From Leptidea sinapis (Eukaryota; Arthropoda; Insecta; Lepidoptera; Pieridae), in assembly GCF_905404315.1 (NCBI RefSeq), contig NC_066296.1, positions 9,486,001 to 9,550,000 on the forward strand: a stretch of 64,000 bases of DNA, in the 5' to 3' direction. A program made the translations under genes and the position numbers. Within the stretch, counting starts at the first letter, position 1. Each line of letters opens with the position of its first letter. Below the pieces are notes generated by a model, which was not told the origin of the DNA, did no database searches, and saw only the letters and a program-made list of their open reading frames with translations. Shown piece by piece: positions 20,701-33,329 of the stretch.

Positions 20701-21791
20701 CTTCTTATATATTAATTTATTCTAATGAAATTTTTGGGCTTAAAGCTACTAAGGCTTTATTAATTATATATACAAATAAAAAACGTAATATTTTTTACCG
20801 ACTACGAACTGAAAAATATTAAGTACTATTTTATTTAATTAAGTTTTTTTTAACAGTATAAGATTATAAATAACCATGGTGAAATAATTTCTGATAATAT
20901 AGGATAATATTCTACAAAGGATTTAAAATATATTGCTTTTTTTAATTTGATCGCGGAAACTAAACTCATGTTTTATTGGACATGAAATTGAGTAAATAGG
21001 GTAAAACAGTAAAATAACTGACATTATTATTTATCGAGAATTCAACACCTTGAAAAGAGAAAATAATTTTGATTGGCAAAAACATTATTACGTTATAGCC
21101 GTATTCGAATTTAAGGGAATTTATCCTCAACACCATTTAAAAAGCAATTAAAATTATAAATGTTACTCTCTGTACTGAATACAAAATTAAGGAACTACGA
21201 AGGATCATTGTACAGCCTACAAGATGGCAAAAGCTATGGCACAAAATTGCATATAAATACTTTAATAAAAAATGTATTCCAATAAAGATTTAAGCGATAA
21301 GTTCCGTTTTTAATAACCTTTCATATTAAATATGGGTCAAAGCCGGAGGGAGCTAAAGGAAATTGCATCCACTGCCTCACTTAACATCTTTATGGCCAAT
21401 CTCTAGATTCTTCTTAATCGTTATTTTATCTATACAGATAAATGTACAGCCGTTTTTTGCCTTCGGTTATACTGCAAAAAGTACTGAAGCGATCAAAATA
21501 ATATTTGTACCATTAGATGCAGCGTGTTTCGGAAAAATATTCAGTATAATATGTTATAGTGTTTACTTATCGGAAACCTATTTTTTACTTATACTAACTA
21601 GCTATATATAGCTATACAATAGGCCAATATATATAGGCCATTCAAATAGTTCAGTCAATGACATTTCATTTCATATTATGATATATATTTCAAAATATTT
21701 GCATATTAGGAAATTGACTTGAGATGTCGCTCTTGTAAATCTAAACAATTTGTTGTTTTTAAAGTGATTACCGTCACTTACTACTACTACA
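20701..21791. other. AT-rich stretch, nothing recognised
   Basis: About 1.1 kb without a supported gene or repeat. The 82-codon open frame at 21363 has no recognisable motif. Confidence 0.4.
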
Positions 21792-21885
21792 AAAATTTTT
21801 ATGATCGATGCGGGACTCGAACCTGCGACCTCCGGCGTTCCGTGCCGGTGCTCTAATCAACTGAGCTAACCAAAAACTGAACTAA
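21792..21885 (-). mobile_element. tRNA-like SINE head (family E)
   Basis: Reverse complement shows GCTCAG-TTGATTAGAGC, the same CCGGC/GCCGG arm with loop ACGGAAC as at 6.1 kb, and GGTTCGAGTCC. The acceptor strand on the 5' side has decayed. Not considered a functional tRNA. Confidence 0.6.
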
Positions 21886-22513
21886 TATACATTCAAATAC
21901 ATGTACAAGTGTTTGTATAAAGGTTTTCAAGTTTAATAAGTGATTTTAAAATCCTGTTCCAATTTAAGTTTTAAAATAAATCTAATTCTCACAAAAAAAT
22001 AAACTATTAAAATAGACGAAATTAAAATTAAGTCAGGCAATCTTTTATGAATGAATATTAATTGTGTGATCTGCAGAATTAATAAAAATTTGAGGGAAAT
22101 TATTTAAAACTAGGCCATTGATCTCTTAGTGAAGGCGATCGAACGGAAAACAGATTCAAATCTGTGGAACTAGTGAAAGCTTATTGAATTATATTCTATT
22201 CTGTCGGTTTGTTTCACAGAATTGATGAAAGATTTTGTTTTAGGTAAAATATTCTATTGAATAATTCTAACATCAAAGAGTATCTTATTTTATGGAAAAG
22301 GGGAACAAAAGAGCGTACGTTTTTTTTGTACAAAACAGTTTTTCTAAGCCTCTTACATTTTACCTACTTTCTAGAATATTCTGTTGGTTCATTTGAAGTG
22401 ATACTGGTGTAAAGAATATATTTAAAACAGTACAATAAAGGTTACCTTATTTTTATCTATTAAATAATTAATACAGTTACCTACAATGCAAGCCTAACTC
22501 TACTTTTATTGTT
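21886..22513. other. AT-rich stretch, nothing recognised
   Basis: No supported feature. Confidence 0.4.
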
Positions 22514-23245
22514 CACTAGCTGACCCGGCAGACTTCGTACAGCCTCAATGGATAAATAAAAGACCTAAGCTTTTGTATAAAATAAACTTAAAACAAACAA
22601 GAGGAATCCTTTTTTTTTATTAAAACAAATTAACAAATGCTCGGTATGAATGAAATTTTATTATTATTTTCGATTAATTACACAATGAAAATGATGTTGC
22701 TTACTTACAAAACAGAGTTTTCCTGAAATACTGGCTATTTATAAGGTTTCAATTTGATATTGACACACACAGATGATACAGCCTGTTAATTAATTTAAGG
22801 CTTTCTGATAAACTATATTTTTTGTTTTGTTTTGTGGTGCGGTTAGGTTCAGAAACTTTATTTTTTTACAATACTTAAGATTTATCAATCTACAAATTGT
22901 CTGCTGTCAAATGTCAAAAAATATTGTTTGCGTTCAGAAATTTAATTTGTGACAAAACTTAAGATTTATCAATCTACATAAAAATAATCTGATAGTTACC
23001 TAAATTTAAGTTTATTTTTAACATCTTGAGAAAGTTAGAAAGAGAATATAGAAATTCTAATTAGTAATTATTTTTAAACTATTATTTTAATTCCGAGCAT
23101 TTTTATAGTTATTTTTTTAAACCCTTTAAAGCTTCTCTGGACTTCTACAATTATTTTAAAACCACAATTAGCCAACCCAGTGCAGCCGTTCTGGAATTTT
23201 AGCGAGACTAACGAACAACAATTCATTTTTATGTATATAGATTAG
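22514..23245 (+). mobile_element. Family F repeat, long copy
   Basis: Starts CTAGCTGACCCGGCAGACTT and finishes with AGTGCAGCCGTTCTGG, TAACGAACAACAATTCATTT and TATATAGATTAG. The two termini match copy 1 while the roughly 600 bp between them is AT-rich and non-coding. Confidence 0.55.
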
Positions 23246-24378
23246 TATTCAAAAGTGTTACATGATATGTGATAGTACAATTTGTGATATTAACGCCAGT
23301 TGTCCAAATAGCACACAACCTTTTCCTTAACCCCTCACACCTTTATCCTAGCAACTTAGCCGGTACAAGTTAAGAACAAACCGGGAGCCGCGACATCTAT
23401 GGTCGTATGGCGTAACACACATTCCGTCAAGTGCAAGCGCACGCGAAGGTTGAGCCCGCTACATTTAATTATAAATCCAGGAAATCACAGTATTCCTGTA
23501 GATTTGCCACCGTGAGTAGTGATTTCTTCGTTAAATGTCCCGAGAAATATATTAATATGATTTGCCAGCACACTCAAGCGAATAAAGAAGAACCAAGGAT
23601 CTTGCAGAAGAGTACCAATTTTATAATTACAGTCCACTTTAAATTCCCTGGCGCAACCAATTATAATGAGGTAAATTTTTTATTCAATGTTTATCCAAAT
23701 CTAACAATAACATTGGTAAATTGAATCAGAAATACAAAAAAAACAGTACGAGATATTTTAAACAGAGCCACTTTAAATGCTTATCTAAGTAAATTATAGG
23801 TACACATGCACACTTGAGGTATCAAATTAATCCTGCAAGCATGACAAAGATATAAATATATCATATAAAGTGTGTTAAAATCGATTAAAAACCTGATTAG
23901 TCAGCTAAGAAGACTTACAGATGCTTGATTAAAAATCACGCCCTGAATTTTCATAGCCGCACACATTTTCAATAAAAGTTTAATTAAAATCGACTATGAC
24001 GTCATAAATCAAGACCATTCGTTATTTTGACATGAATCCAGCCTCTCATGTTTGATTGCTTAATTGCTATGTTGTAAAATGTAATTTGATGATTTCGATT
24101 ATATTTTGTTTGCTTATTACTTTCAAGCTATGAAACTTTACTTAAATTTCTTTTTTCATTCTGATGTCCAAAAATTGACAGTGAGCCATTCACAAATCGT
24201 ACATGTCTACTTATCAGAAATCAGCCAATTTTCAATTATTGCTGCACTGCTTTCTATGGTCAAGTTTATACCAATTTACGTATTTATGTTACACGTGTCA
24301 GCTTAATGTGTAAACAAGCGCTACCAACGTCATGAACTGCCATAAGATATCCCAATTATTAATATAATATAATAATAT
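23246..24378. other. Unassigned stretch with a 97-codon open frame
   Basis: Positions 23330-23515 are GC-richer than the surroundings. An ATG frame at 23431-23724 covers it and contains a good splice-donor-like GTGAGT at 23512, so 23431-23511 could be a small exon. Nothing in the peptide is recognised. Treated as unproven. Confidence 0.2.
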
Positions 24379-24658
24379 ATTGACACACTTTTTACACCGA
24401 TTATCTTGCCCCAAGTTAAGCATATATAGCCTGTGTTATGGGTTACAAGACAATGATATATTTAATACAATATATTTACTTAAACATACATAAATTCATA
24501 TAAACATACACATAAACATACATTAATAGATTTAAACATCCATGACTCGGAAACAAACATCCATATTCATCATATAAATGCTTGCACCTACCGGCATTCG
24601 AACCCGGTACCTCTAGCTTAGTAGGTAGGATCGCTAACCACTCGGCTATACAGGTCGT
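24379..24658 (-). mobile_element. tRNA-headed SINE, full-length-like copy
   Basis: The head (24588-24658, read in reverse) resembles a tRNA with GCCGAGTGGTTAGCGATCC as D-arm/box A region and GGGTTCGAATGCC as box B. The body carries the CATCCATGACTCGGAAAC and TATCTTGCCCCAAG blocks shared with 12.8-13.0 kb. Internal pol III boxes and a non-coding body support a SINE. Confidence 0.65.
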
Positions 24659-26021
24659 CAAATTATTACTTCATTTATTTAACTACTGTTAATATTTAAA
24701 TACTATTTAATATAATTATCACTATGATTAGAAATAACAATAATAGTATATAATACTTAGATCTTTAGTTAACTTGATTCGTGTAAGTTAGGTGACACTA
24801 CAGCAGTGCCAACTAACAGTTGGCATTACGGTAGACGATCATTCCCTATATAAGAGCGTCCAGTTGGAGTGGACATTATTGTGAATTTTAAGGGGTAACG
24901 CTGCCCAAATTCTGATTATTAGGGGAAACTGTAAAATATAGATATTTCATGTTTATTAACTTATTGCTTAACACTTATCTGAATTTAAACCGTTACATCA
25001 TTATTGTTACGTTACTATATTGTGTGGTCAACCTTATTCCAATTTACGTAATCGCGTAACCCAATATATTTTTAAAAAACCTTTTCGTTACTGTGATTTT
25101 CAAATCAATAAAAACTTAATACTTTCATAGTTGATAATACTTGTATTACTAATATTGATATATTTGTATAAATATAATAGTTATTATATGTGTGATTAAA
25201 TTCTAGAATTAATAAATAAACGTGAAATAGAATCAATTTATGCAATTACATATTATAATGAATCAAATTGTGAATTATCTACATTATTAAATGGTGTAGT
25301 ATGCGTTGAAACGTCCAATAAGAATGCGAAACGTGTACTATGAATGGGAATGCCCAATTTCATTATTGAGAGTGCAATAATTATCATGTCTACGTATTGA
25401 CGCCTCTGGGGAATGTCAATCAAATCAGAGTTCAGAAACCAAATGAACTAACAGCCGTTATCAATAACCTATTTATTCTAAGTTTAACTTACTAGAGGTA
25501 GTCAAATCTATCCTTTTAAGCTTACTTACATTTAAATAACCTAACGACAGCTAGCATTGAACTGTAACTAATAACAAAACTATATTGGACATAACTTTGG
25601 ATAGATAAGATCTTGACATAAAACGGTGATAGCAATCTATCCGTAACTAGAGATACGTTATTGAAAACGGCCATATGATTTATTTCAACTAATTATCAAA
25701 TACGTGACAAACGTCAGTTCACAAAGCATTTTTTGAAACTATCAAAAAATCTATAACTGAGTGATGACTGAAAATTGGATTGGAATATGGGCCTAAAAAT
25801 AGATGGTAATTAAAATTATACAATCACAAATTAAATTGAAATGTCGATCTCAGGTGACAAATTTAGGTGTAATGAAGAAAACCATTCGCTTGTCGCAAAT
25901 AAGTTTAACTCTGTGAAGTTGCGAATTGTGAAAGCCGACAAAGAAATTATTTGACTGTGTGACAACTTTAACCATTAGGCTCCACGTTTAGGGGCACCTT
26001 TCTGAAATGGTTGTGATACAC
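24659..26021. other. AT-rich stretch with a promoter-like patch
   Basis: Mostly featureless. Positions 24780-24910 hold TATATAAG at 24847-24854 and the stem TGCCAACT/AGTTGGCA at 24807-24825; this might be a core promoter or LTR remnant, but no partner LTR was found. Confidence 0.3.
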
Positions 26022-26157
26022 AAAAAAACAAATATTTTATGAACGATGCTGGACTCGAACCCACGACCTCTAGTTCCGTGCGAGTGCTTTGCCAACTGAG
26101 CCAACCGTTCGAGCGACATATCGTCGTGAAATCGTGTTTGCTTTGTTCAACTCTCAG
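26022..26157 (-). mobile_element. tRNA-like SINE head (family E) with leader
   Basis: Reverse complement gives the leader GAGAGTTGAACAAAGCAAAC, the GGCTCAGTTGGC D arm and GGGTTCGAGTCC. Part of the anticodon arm is deleted. The leader confirms that the 6.1-kb copy is part of the same repeat. Confidence 0.6.
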
Positions 26158-26179
26158 GGTGTGGCTTTATCTATTATCT

Positions 26180-26430
26180 AGATTGTACCACAAGGGTGCC
26201 TTTTTCTGCCGTTAAGCAGTAATGTGTTTCGGTCTACAGGGCGGCATAGCTAGTGGAATTACTGGGCATATGAGATGTAACATATTATTAATGCCTCAAG
26301 GTTACGAACACAAGCCACTCAGAATTGTTGGGTTTTTCAAGAATCGTGTGTGGTACTGCATTGTAATGGGCAGGTGTATCAATTACCATCAGCTAAACGT
26401 CCTGCTTGTTTCTCTCATCTACGTTGAACT
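26180..26430 (+). mobile_element. Family C retroposon
   Basis: From GTGCCTTTTTCTGCCGTTAA through GGTCTACAGGGCGGCATAGC to AGCTAAACGTCCTGCTTG. Diverged, with small deletions. The 81-codon frame over it is fortuitous. Confidence 0.65.
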
Positions 26431-27285
26431 TTGTCCAAAACATTACACTCTACATTTACAGAGCTAATGCTTTGTTCATGTGGAGGCTATCAACTTTCAT
26501 CATTTCTCTGTACATGATCAAAACCTCTTAACAAATTCTTTTAACTCTCTAGTGAAATGAGTTTATTTAAATGTAATAGTATAGTTCTTATGACGTGAAG
26601 TAAAATAATAAAACAATAGCGTGCCGTAATTAGCTAAAGTTTAATTAGCAGAAGTTACTTTAATTACTTAATACTTCAACTTAGTAACCTTTTAAACGTG
26701 AGCGAATCTGAAGGCCCTCTAAATGTAACAGTGTAACTTAATGAATAGAACCATATAAACAGTTTCTTAATGACGTTATTTTTTAGTACGCTATAATTAT
26801 GAAGTTAAATGTTTTGTTTTACGAATTTATTTCATATATTATCATCGCAATATTTTGAGCAGTGCTAAACTTATAAGCGTCACATAAAATACATTATTAT
26901 TCAATAGAATAATATATTTTGATATGATATAAATATTCATAAGATTGTCAACTAAAGCTGACGTTGATATAATGTTATGTAAATTTTCATTTGGCCTTTC
27001 ACAAATGGCTTCACAATCGGTATGTGGGTTTCAATCATCGATCTTATAGTCCAATAGATTCATATAATATTCGCAATGCAACTAATTTAGTCAGCCAATT
27101 GAGGTGAGCGGGCGAGGGGTACTGAGTGCTAAGTGGTCAGGAAATGGTCACACCTTATCTTAATTTGGTGAGGTAATAATTTTACTTTTAGGTGAAAATG
27201 AAATAAAAAACACAATAACACTCATTTATACTTTTAGATAGGAATTTAAGCATAATCAGTTACCATTATAAGAGCATTCTAACAT
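26431..27285. other. AT-rich stretch, nothing recognised
   Basis: No supported feature. Confidence 0.4.
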
Positions 27286-27720
27286 ATTAATAATTTAATA
27301 AAAAAATTTAGTGGTAGTGCCATGTTGGGTCCCAACGGATACAACCGAATTAGGCCGGCACGCCCGGAGAAATACCACTCTCCCACTTGAAACTGGCATG
27401 CAATAGCGGCTTTTTCATATTCATATTTATTTATTACAATGCCGCTGTGTTTCGTCCGGTGAGCGGGGTATCCGGAGGCCCACACTGATAAAAATTTCAT
27501 CACGGACTAAAAATAGACTACTTCAGGACGGTACCAGGCTATGTAGTCCTGGAGAATCCGTCCCTGGGCGTCCACAATTAGGACCTATACCTGTTAGAGG
27601 ATGCCCCGCGTATTCTGGAGGGGGCAAACCTGTGCTGACTCGGGGCAAACAAGCAGGTGGCTCAAAACACCCTGGTGCACATTCGCTGTAGACTTTTGCA
27701 ACATCATGATATTTAAGGAT
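27286..27720. repeat. GC-rich block, probable repeat relic
   Basis: A GC-rich island (GGCCGGCACGCCCGGAGAAA, GGGGTATCCGGAGGCCCACA, GGATGCCCCGCGTATTCTGG) in AT-rich DNA. It resembles repeats I have seen in moths but no second copy occurs here and no protein is readable. Orientation unknown. Confidence 0.35.
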
Positions 27721-27784
27721 TGACAGGAAAATTGAACATTATAAGATACCAGTAGTCTACTAATAAACGACTTTATTTTATTTT

Positions 27785-28090
27785 ATTTTTTAGTCTGTGT
27801 ACCCTTTGGCATGGATCTCGTCCAACTTCTTCCATATCACTCTTTTCTTTGCAGTCCTAGTCCATAACTTTCTATGTGTCATTTCTCTCCAACTTTTATT
27901 TTGCCGTCCTCACTTTCTTTTTCCGATTCTTGGATGCCGGATTGTTACCCTTTTGCTGCACTTATCAATTCATCTTATGGTATGTCCAGCCCATCTCCAC
28001 TTCAATCTTTTCACTTTTACTGAAAAGTCTTCAACTCCTGTCGCCATTTTAAACTCTGTGCTACTTTTCCTGTCCTTTTTCTTAACGCCT
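27785..28090 (-). mobile_element. RTE-like LINE ORF C-terminus
   Basis: The minus strand from about 28110 reads M-E-R-N-M-L-G-V-K-K-K-D-R, then DFSVKVKRLKWRWAGHTIR, a stop, K-C-S-K-R-V-T-I-R-H-P-R-I-G-K-R-K, another stop, and ends R-V-I-W-K-K-L-D-E-I-H-A-K-G-Y-T-D with a natural stop near 27790. The frame is otherwise continuous, so only two point stops separate it from an open C-terminal domain. The 160-codon plus-strand frame is its shadow. Confidence 0.8.
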
Positions 28091-28117
28091 AACATATTTC
28101 TCTCCATTGCAAATATA

Positions 28118-28660
28118 ATATATTTTTTTTATAAGAAAAGGAGAAGGGCAAACGGGAAAGAGGTTCTCGAGATGCGGAGTGGTGAGGCAACCGCTCAAGG
28201 ACATCCGCAACACCAGGGATCAAGAGATATGTTGCCGGTCTTTAAGTTGAGAATATGCTCTTTTTTTGAAGGTCTCTAAGTTGCACCGTTTCAGTAAAAC
28301 AGCCGCTGGTGGAATTCGGCCGCTAGTATCAACCCGAACAGCTTCTCTGAGCACTCTTCGTAGTAAATGCAGTAGTCGATTTATTCATAACCCACATCTC
28401 TACGCAACACCAAAGAATCAAGCCGATCGGAGAGTACTTGATCGTCGATGATTCGAGCCGCTCTTCGTTGTATGCGGTCAAATGAAGAAAGCTAGTAGTG
28501 GGGAGCACCCGCCCACAGGAAAGAACAGTACTTCATGTGAGGCCGAATTTGCGCCTTATTTAGTAGCAGTCGGCTACTTATATTAAAGTACTGTCTCGTC
28601 TTACGGAGTACACCAAGCTTTTTAGAATCCAGTTTGGCCTCTAAGTTCCATTTGTAAATT
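28118..28660 (-). mobile_element. Jockey-like LINE C-terminal part, second subfamily
   Basis: In reverse: L-D-S-K-K-L-G-V-L-R-K-T-R-Q-Y-F, then LLLNKAQIRPHMKYCSFLWA, G-A-P-H-Y, R-R-A-A-R-I-I-D-D, and C-S-E-K-L-F-G-L-I-L-A-A-E-F-H. After a deletion of the last coding block comes the GGATGTCCTTGAGCGG 3' untranslated region and an A-rich end at 28120. Its 3' untranslated region matches that of the copies at 16.6 and 40.1 kb. Confidence 0.75.
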
Positions 28661-28934
28661 ATGTTCAACTGCCTAGTTATAATGAAATATAGATTTCATT
28701 ATCATATATATCTCGTATAGAAGTAACCCACGATATAATATCTTAGTAAATAAGACTGAAAATTCTACTGGTTCCGAAGAGATGGACATCTCTATCGTAC
28801 ATATTTTCGTCGGCGATGTATTTTGTTTTAGCCATTGAAATGTAATTATTTTGCAAAATGATTGAGAACGTCAATTTAGTTTTACAATGTTGTTAATTTA
28901 TAGAAGCACAAACGTGTAATACAACACTCCATCC
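28661..28934. other. AT-rich stretch, nothing recognised
   Basis: No supported feature. Confidence 0.35.
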
Positions 28935-29082
28935 TTAACAAAGTTTGGATATTCTGTTATTTAGACAGTTTTTCACTGAACACCTTGTTATAGCGTGGCG
29001 TTGTATTCAAAGCGCGGTTAAAACACAACTGAACGAAAACTCTGCCTAATAGACGCGTAGGCTGAGATTTGCTAATTGTAAG
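28935..29082 (+). repeat. Dispersed repeat family N, copy 1
   Basis: Blocks AAGTTTGGATATTCTGTTAT, TTTTTCACTGAACACC, AAACACAACTGAACG and GACGCGTAGG occur in the same order, reversed, at 36.9-37.04 kb. Function and class unknown. Confidence 0.6.
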
Positions 29083-29885
29083 TTGATGGCGGCCCGTGAT
29101 GTTTATGGTAAAGGGAGCTGACTCAGTATTTAGTTGTGTGCTGGGGACACCACAATAACATTGGATTTTAGCAGCCTCTAGTGACAGTTATATCCAATAT
29201 TATAAAAAAATTGTATTTGGAAGTTAATATATCATAAATATATATAGACCGTATAAACTGAAATTATATTGAATCATATTATTAAGTATTTATAATGATG
29301 AGTATACAATGATTATATATATGATACACGATTATACAAATATTATAAATGAAAATGGGTAATGTATATTTAAGAAAGAAGAAATAATTACATAAATAAC
29401 CTAAAATATATATTTTTTAATTTAAATCTAAAATAGTTCAAAATCCTAATGGGTGTCAGTAAATGATTTCATCCTCACCTGGCGTTATATTAAGTAGAGT
29501 TTTGTAATGTTTATTTTGAAAATATTTATTGACTAGATAAACAAGACTAAATAGATTAAACATTACATCCTATTTCTATACGTTACATGTTAACCATTCT
29601 GCATAATGATACGAGTATATGAAGAGAATGCTGTAGAAGCAGTGTGTCATGCTTAGTCTGTACTACAATGTATGTACAATACATTATACGAGAACGTAAT
29701 AAAGGTAATGTTAACGTTTATGAGCACTCACGTTTAGCCAATTTAATTACCTGTTAGATGTATCCTGGCACAAGAGTGACTGTTTAATATATAATAGTGG
29801 TCTTAAATTGTTATACACTGTTAAATAAAGGTGGATAATACACTATTAAACCCTCGTTAGTCTTGTTGTAGCTATAACATACCCA
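29083..29885. other. AT-rich stretch, nothing recognised
   Basis: No supported feature. Confidence 0.4.
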
Positions 29886-29888
29886 TCA

Positions 29889-30151
29889 GGGGCGTGCATA
29901 TCATATAGGCAATTAGGCAGTACCTACCTCGCTATGAACCTAAATAAATATAGCACAAGTGTTAAAGTTAATTTTGTTTAATTTGGTTCCGTTATTTTAT
30001 AACAAAACTTCTATTGGTGACCCACTCATAAAATTTTTCCTTACGCTACATACTAAATACCTACGGTAAGCAATGTTTGCATATTCTAAAGCTAAACTAC
30101 GACTAGTTAGATCCACAGTGCCTACCTTGCTAGAAAACCATTGCATGCCCC
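29889..30151. mobile_element. MITE-like element with GGGGCGTGCA termini
   Basis: The ends GGGGCGTGCA and TGCATGCCCC are inverted repeats (9 of 10 pairs), flanked on both sides by TCA (29886-29888 and 30152-30154), which could be a 3-bp target duplication. The 263-bp interior is AT-rich and non-coding. Probably a non-autonomous DNA transposon; superfamily undecided. Confidence 0.5.
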
Positions 30152-30394
30152 TCATACCATGATAATAGTATTATAAAGAGAAATATTAAATTTTCTCGTG
30201 TTCTTAAAATGAAATTATTATTTTTTATAACCGCTAATAAAATGCTCGCATAACACTTTTATTTATTTGCGGTTGTGTGGATTGATTCATCAATAACTCT
30301 TGTGTTTTTACTTATTAATTTACATTTACTTTTCGTTGCAGTAAGGCATTGAATATTTGACGTTTGAGTATTTTTGTTGCATCACTTAACATAA

Positions 30395-30575
30395 ATTATA
30401 ATTGAAATGATTTGTAAAACTTGATTTAAAAGGGTGGCATTGACTTTCTGGCTACTTTAAAGCTGAACTTTTTCTGAAGTGGTGGTAAATCTAAAGAGAA
30501 AAGAACATTTTTGACATTCATTTTTCCATTTTCTTGACTTACATGAATGATGTGATTTTGATTTGATTTAAAATC
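30395..30575 (+). mobile_element. CR1-like LINE 3' tail, copy 2
   Basis: Matches 12.6-12.8 kb in TGATTTAAAAG-GTGGCA, CTTTCTGGCTACTTT, TTTTGACATTCAT, CTTACATGAATGATGTG and the TTTTGATTTGATTTA end. Confidence 0.6.
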
Positions 30576-31685
30576 TGTCTGTAAAAGATACACTTAAAAT
30601 CAACTTAGCCTCTGATAAAACTTTTTATTAACTACTGCGGGGTTACATAATTGCGATTTTCGTAGAGAAAGGGCATTAAATATTTAACTTCATCTAATCG
30701 GCGCGCGTTGCAAAAACTAATGAAGTCATATATTACTTAAAACAATAAAAAATATAATCAATTTAATAATTATAATGTGACTGAAGGTCACTAGATAATA
30801 TATAATTTCATATTAAAAATGTATCCTTTTTCAAATTACATTCATTGAAAATAGAAATCTTCTTTTAAATAATAATTTTTACAATATATTTATGTTAATT
30901 TAGTCGGCAAACAAACACTACAACTTAATACACCTAAAAAATAAAACCTAAAATATAAATCACTGACCAATAAAAGTTTCCACAATTAAATAGTACATAG
31001 AAAAATGCGAGCAAATGAATTACAATTTAAAAGTACCTATTTGTATTGAAAATAATAAATATTAATTAAATATATTAAATTGAAAATAATAAAATAATTA
31101 CAGAAAATTATTGATGGATTTAGTTGTAATAATATTAGCATAAATTTTTAAGTTAGAAAAGAGATGCAATATTATTTAATACTAATGAGAATAAATTAAA
31201 ACTAAGACATTTTCTTAATTTGTTCAATCAAGATCTGTATCGACCCTGAAAAGTAATCAATTGAACAGTATTCTTTGTTGTATACTACACAAGAACGATG
31301 AATGAAGGCATTTTAGCGATATATTGAAAGTAAGTAACTCATTACCAATCTACCATCCCACTACAGAACTCTATAAACTATCAAAGGTTTTAACTATGCG
31401 TCAGCTTTATATCCTGCATACAGTTTTAAAAAAACATAGCCTTACCAGTTACGATCCGGAAAAAAATAAAGCGCAAAGGCGAAAAATTATTGTTTAATAC
31501 TAGATTCTCCCAAAGATTCTTCTTTTTTTTCTTTCTTCTTTTTTACAATAAGGTAAACAAAGTGCTGTCAATTTACCACCTCAACAGAACTTAATGCAAG
31601 CGTATCTTGACAGAGTGGTTACAGAAATTGGACTATACCTCTACTGAAAACCTTCTTCACTTATAGTAACTGAGAGTAGAGTACG
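30576..31685. other. AT-rich stretch, nothing recognised
   Basis: About 1.1 kb without a supported feature. Confidence 0.4.
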
Positions 31686-31733
31686 CCCACACACACACAC
31701 ACACACAAACACACACACTCAAAAACACACGCA
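31686..31733. repeat. CA microsatellite
   Basis: Imperfect run of CA dinucleotides with interruptions (CAAACACAC, CAAAAACACAC). Confidence 0.85.
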
Positions 31734-31842
31734 CATTAGTAATTTACAAATTTAAAGTCATCTATTGTTATCATCTATTGTTGCTCTTCTAGCTACTAGT
31801 ACAGATGTATACTATTTTAATCATTGTGATCCTTATATCTAG

Positions 31843-31990
31843 GGGTGAGGTCCTGGTGATCTGTAATACAGGGTCAACCTACTTCAGACACCAGCTCCTC
31901 ACAAAATACTATCTGTTAAAAAATGTAACACTATTGTACTGTTTTAGCTTTAAGATCATTGTGAGGAGAAAATAAATAGATATTTATTTT
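31843..31990 (+). repeat. Dispersed repeat family I, copy 1
   Basis: Shares CACCAGCTCCTCACAAAATA, TGTTAAAAAATGTAACACTA, TTTAGCTTTAAGATC and TGAGGAGAAAATAAATAGAT with the reversed copy at 38.3-38.5 kb. Likely a retroposon 3' end given the A-rich run-out; no coding sequence. Confidence 0.6.
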
Positions 31991-33329
31991 GTGCATAGTT
32001 AGTGCGTGTAGTATTTAAGTTAAATAAAGACTTAATTTAAATTGAATACAGTTTATTATGTTGAATCTTAGAAATTAAGAAAAATAGTGATTGATATGTT
32101 TGGGTGAGGGGCAGCGTATATAAAGCCATATTTAAAATTAACTAAAGAAGTACTAGTAAGAATAGAGTAAAGGTTTTTAATCTTGGCTTGTCAAAATTGG
32201 ACTAGTGTTAATGTGCCAGAACATTGTATTCAAAACAGGAATGAAAAACTAAAATTTTGTGTTATACATATAATACATAAAAATTATAAGTATTTAAATA
32301 TTCTTTGAAAAAGTTGTAGGAGGGATAAGGGTGTCACACTATATTATAGTGATCAAACCCCATTAAAAAGTTAGACATTGAGCTATTTTCTTATAGACCA
32401 ATTTTAAGAAAAAAATTTAAATTTTTGAAAAAAAAAAAAAAACAGTTTTTTTATGTTACATACCCCCTTCACGGTGGCCGTCAAAGACGCCATTTGTTTC
32501 TATGGTGGCTCCGTAATCCGGAAAGCCCACCCATCAAGGGTAATTTTTCGCAAACAATTGTTTAATGTATATCTACAGAGATAAATGACTATATACACAT
32601 AAATACACGCACAGATTTAAATTATCTACGATTATCTATAAAGTTTTAAGATAAAGTGTGCTTTGATTGTGTGCATACCTGGACCTGGTTAGGGTAACTA
32701 TCAAATCATCATAATTCTTGGAATTGTAAATAAATGAAAGTATTGACGGCTTTGACAAGTTATTTTATTTACAATATGAATTAAATTAAAAATTATATAA
32801 TAAAAAAAAATCAAATGCTTGGAACACATTGAACACCGAACATTGGAAATCCGGACGATTCACCATCAATGGGATACTGGCACAATAAAAATCTATTATT
32901 TTGTACCTTATACCATTTACGACAGTCTCTTTGAAAACATTTCAAAAGTAAATTTGTCATCTTTTCTGTTTAGATCAAGCTCAATCAGCTTATCAATAAT
33001 TAATAAACATGTATTTTCACACGAGCGTTTTGAAACACTCCATTCATATTCAATGCTTTCACAGCATTTATACAATTTTCGTGAATGTATATTCTAACAA
33101 GCGGGAATGATAAGAGGCTTAAGAATTTTGATCTGTTTATTTGAGTAGCGGTGTGTTATTTCAATATTTATGTCTTAGTACGCAGATGTTATGTTTTCAA
33201 GATTTCGATTCTATGTTTTAAATATATTTGACATAAAATTACTTTTTTAACCTTTATTTAATAAATTTTATACTTTTGTTCAAATAATATATTCAAATGC
33301 ATTGTGTGTCTTATAACGCATTTATTACG
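31991..33329. other. AT-rich stretch, nothing recognised
   Basis: A small GC-richer patch follows a 15-base A run near 32425-32560 (CACGGTGGCCGTCAAAGACG). The 92-codon frame at 32819 has no recognised motif. No gene supported. Confidence 0.35.

Noticed and set aside
27797..28279. 160-codon plus-strand open frame, hydrophobic
   Set aside because: It is antisense to a clear RTE C-terminus and then runs on into antisense Jockey sequence; the hydrophobicity comes from complementing lysine-rich codons.
31686..31733. Short spaced repeats as a CRISPR array
   Set aside because: Plain CA microsatellite; there are no unique spacers and the organism is a eukaryote.
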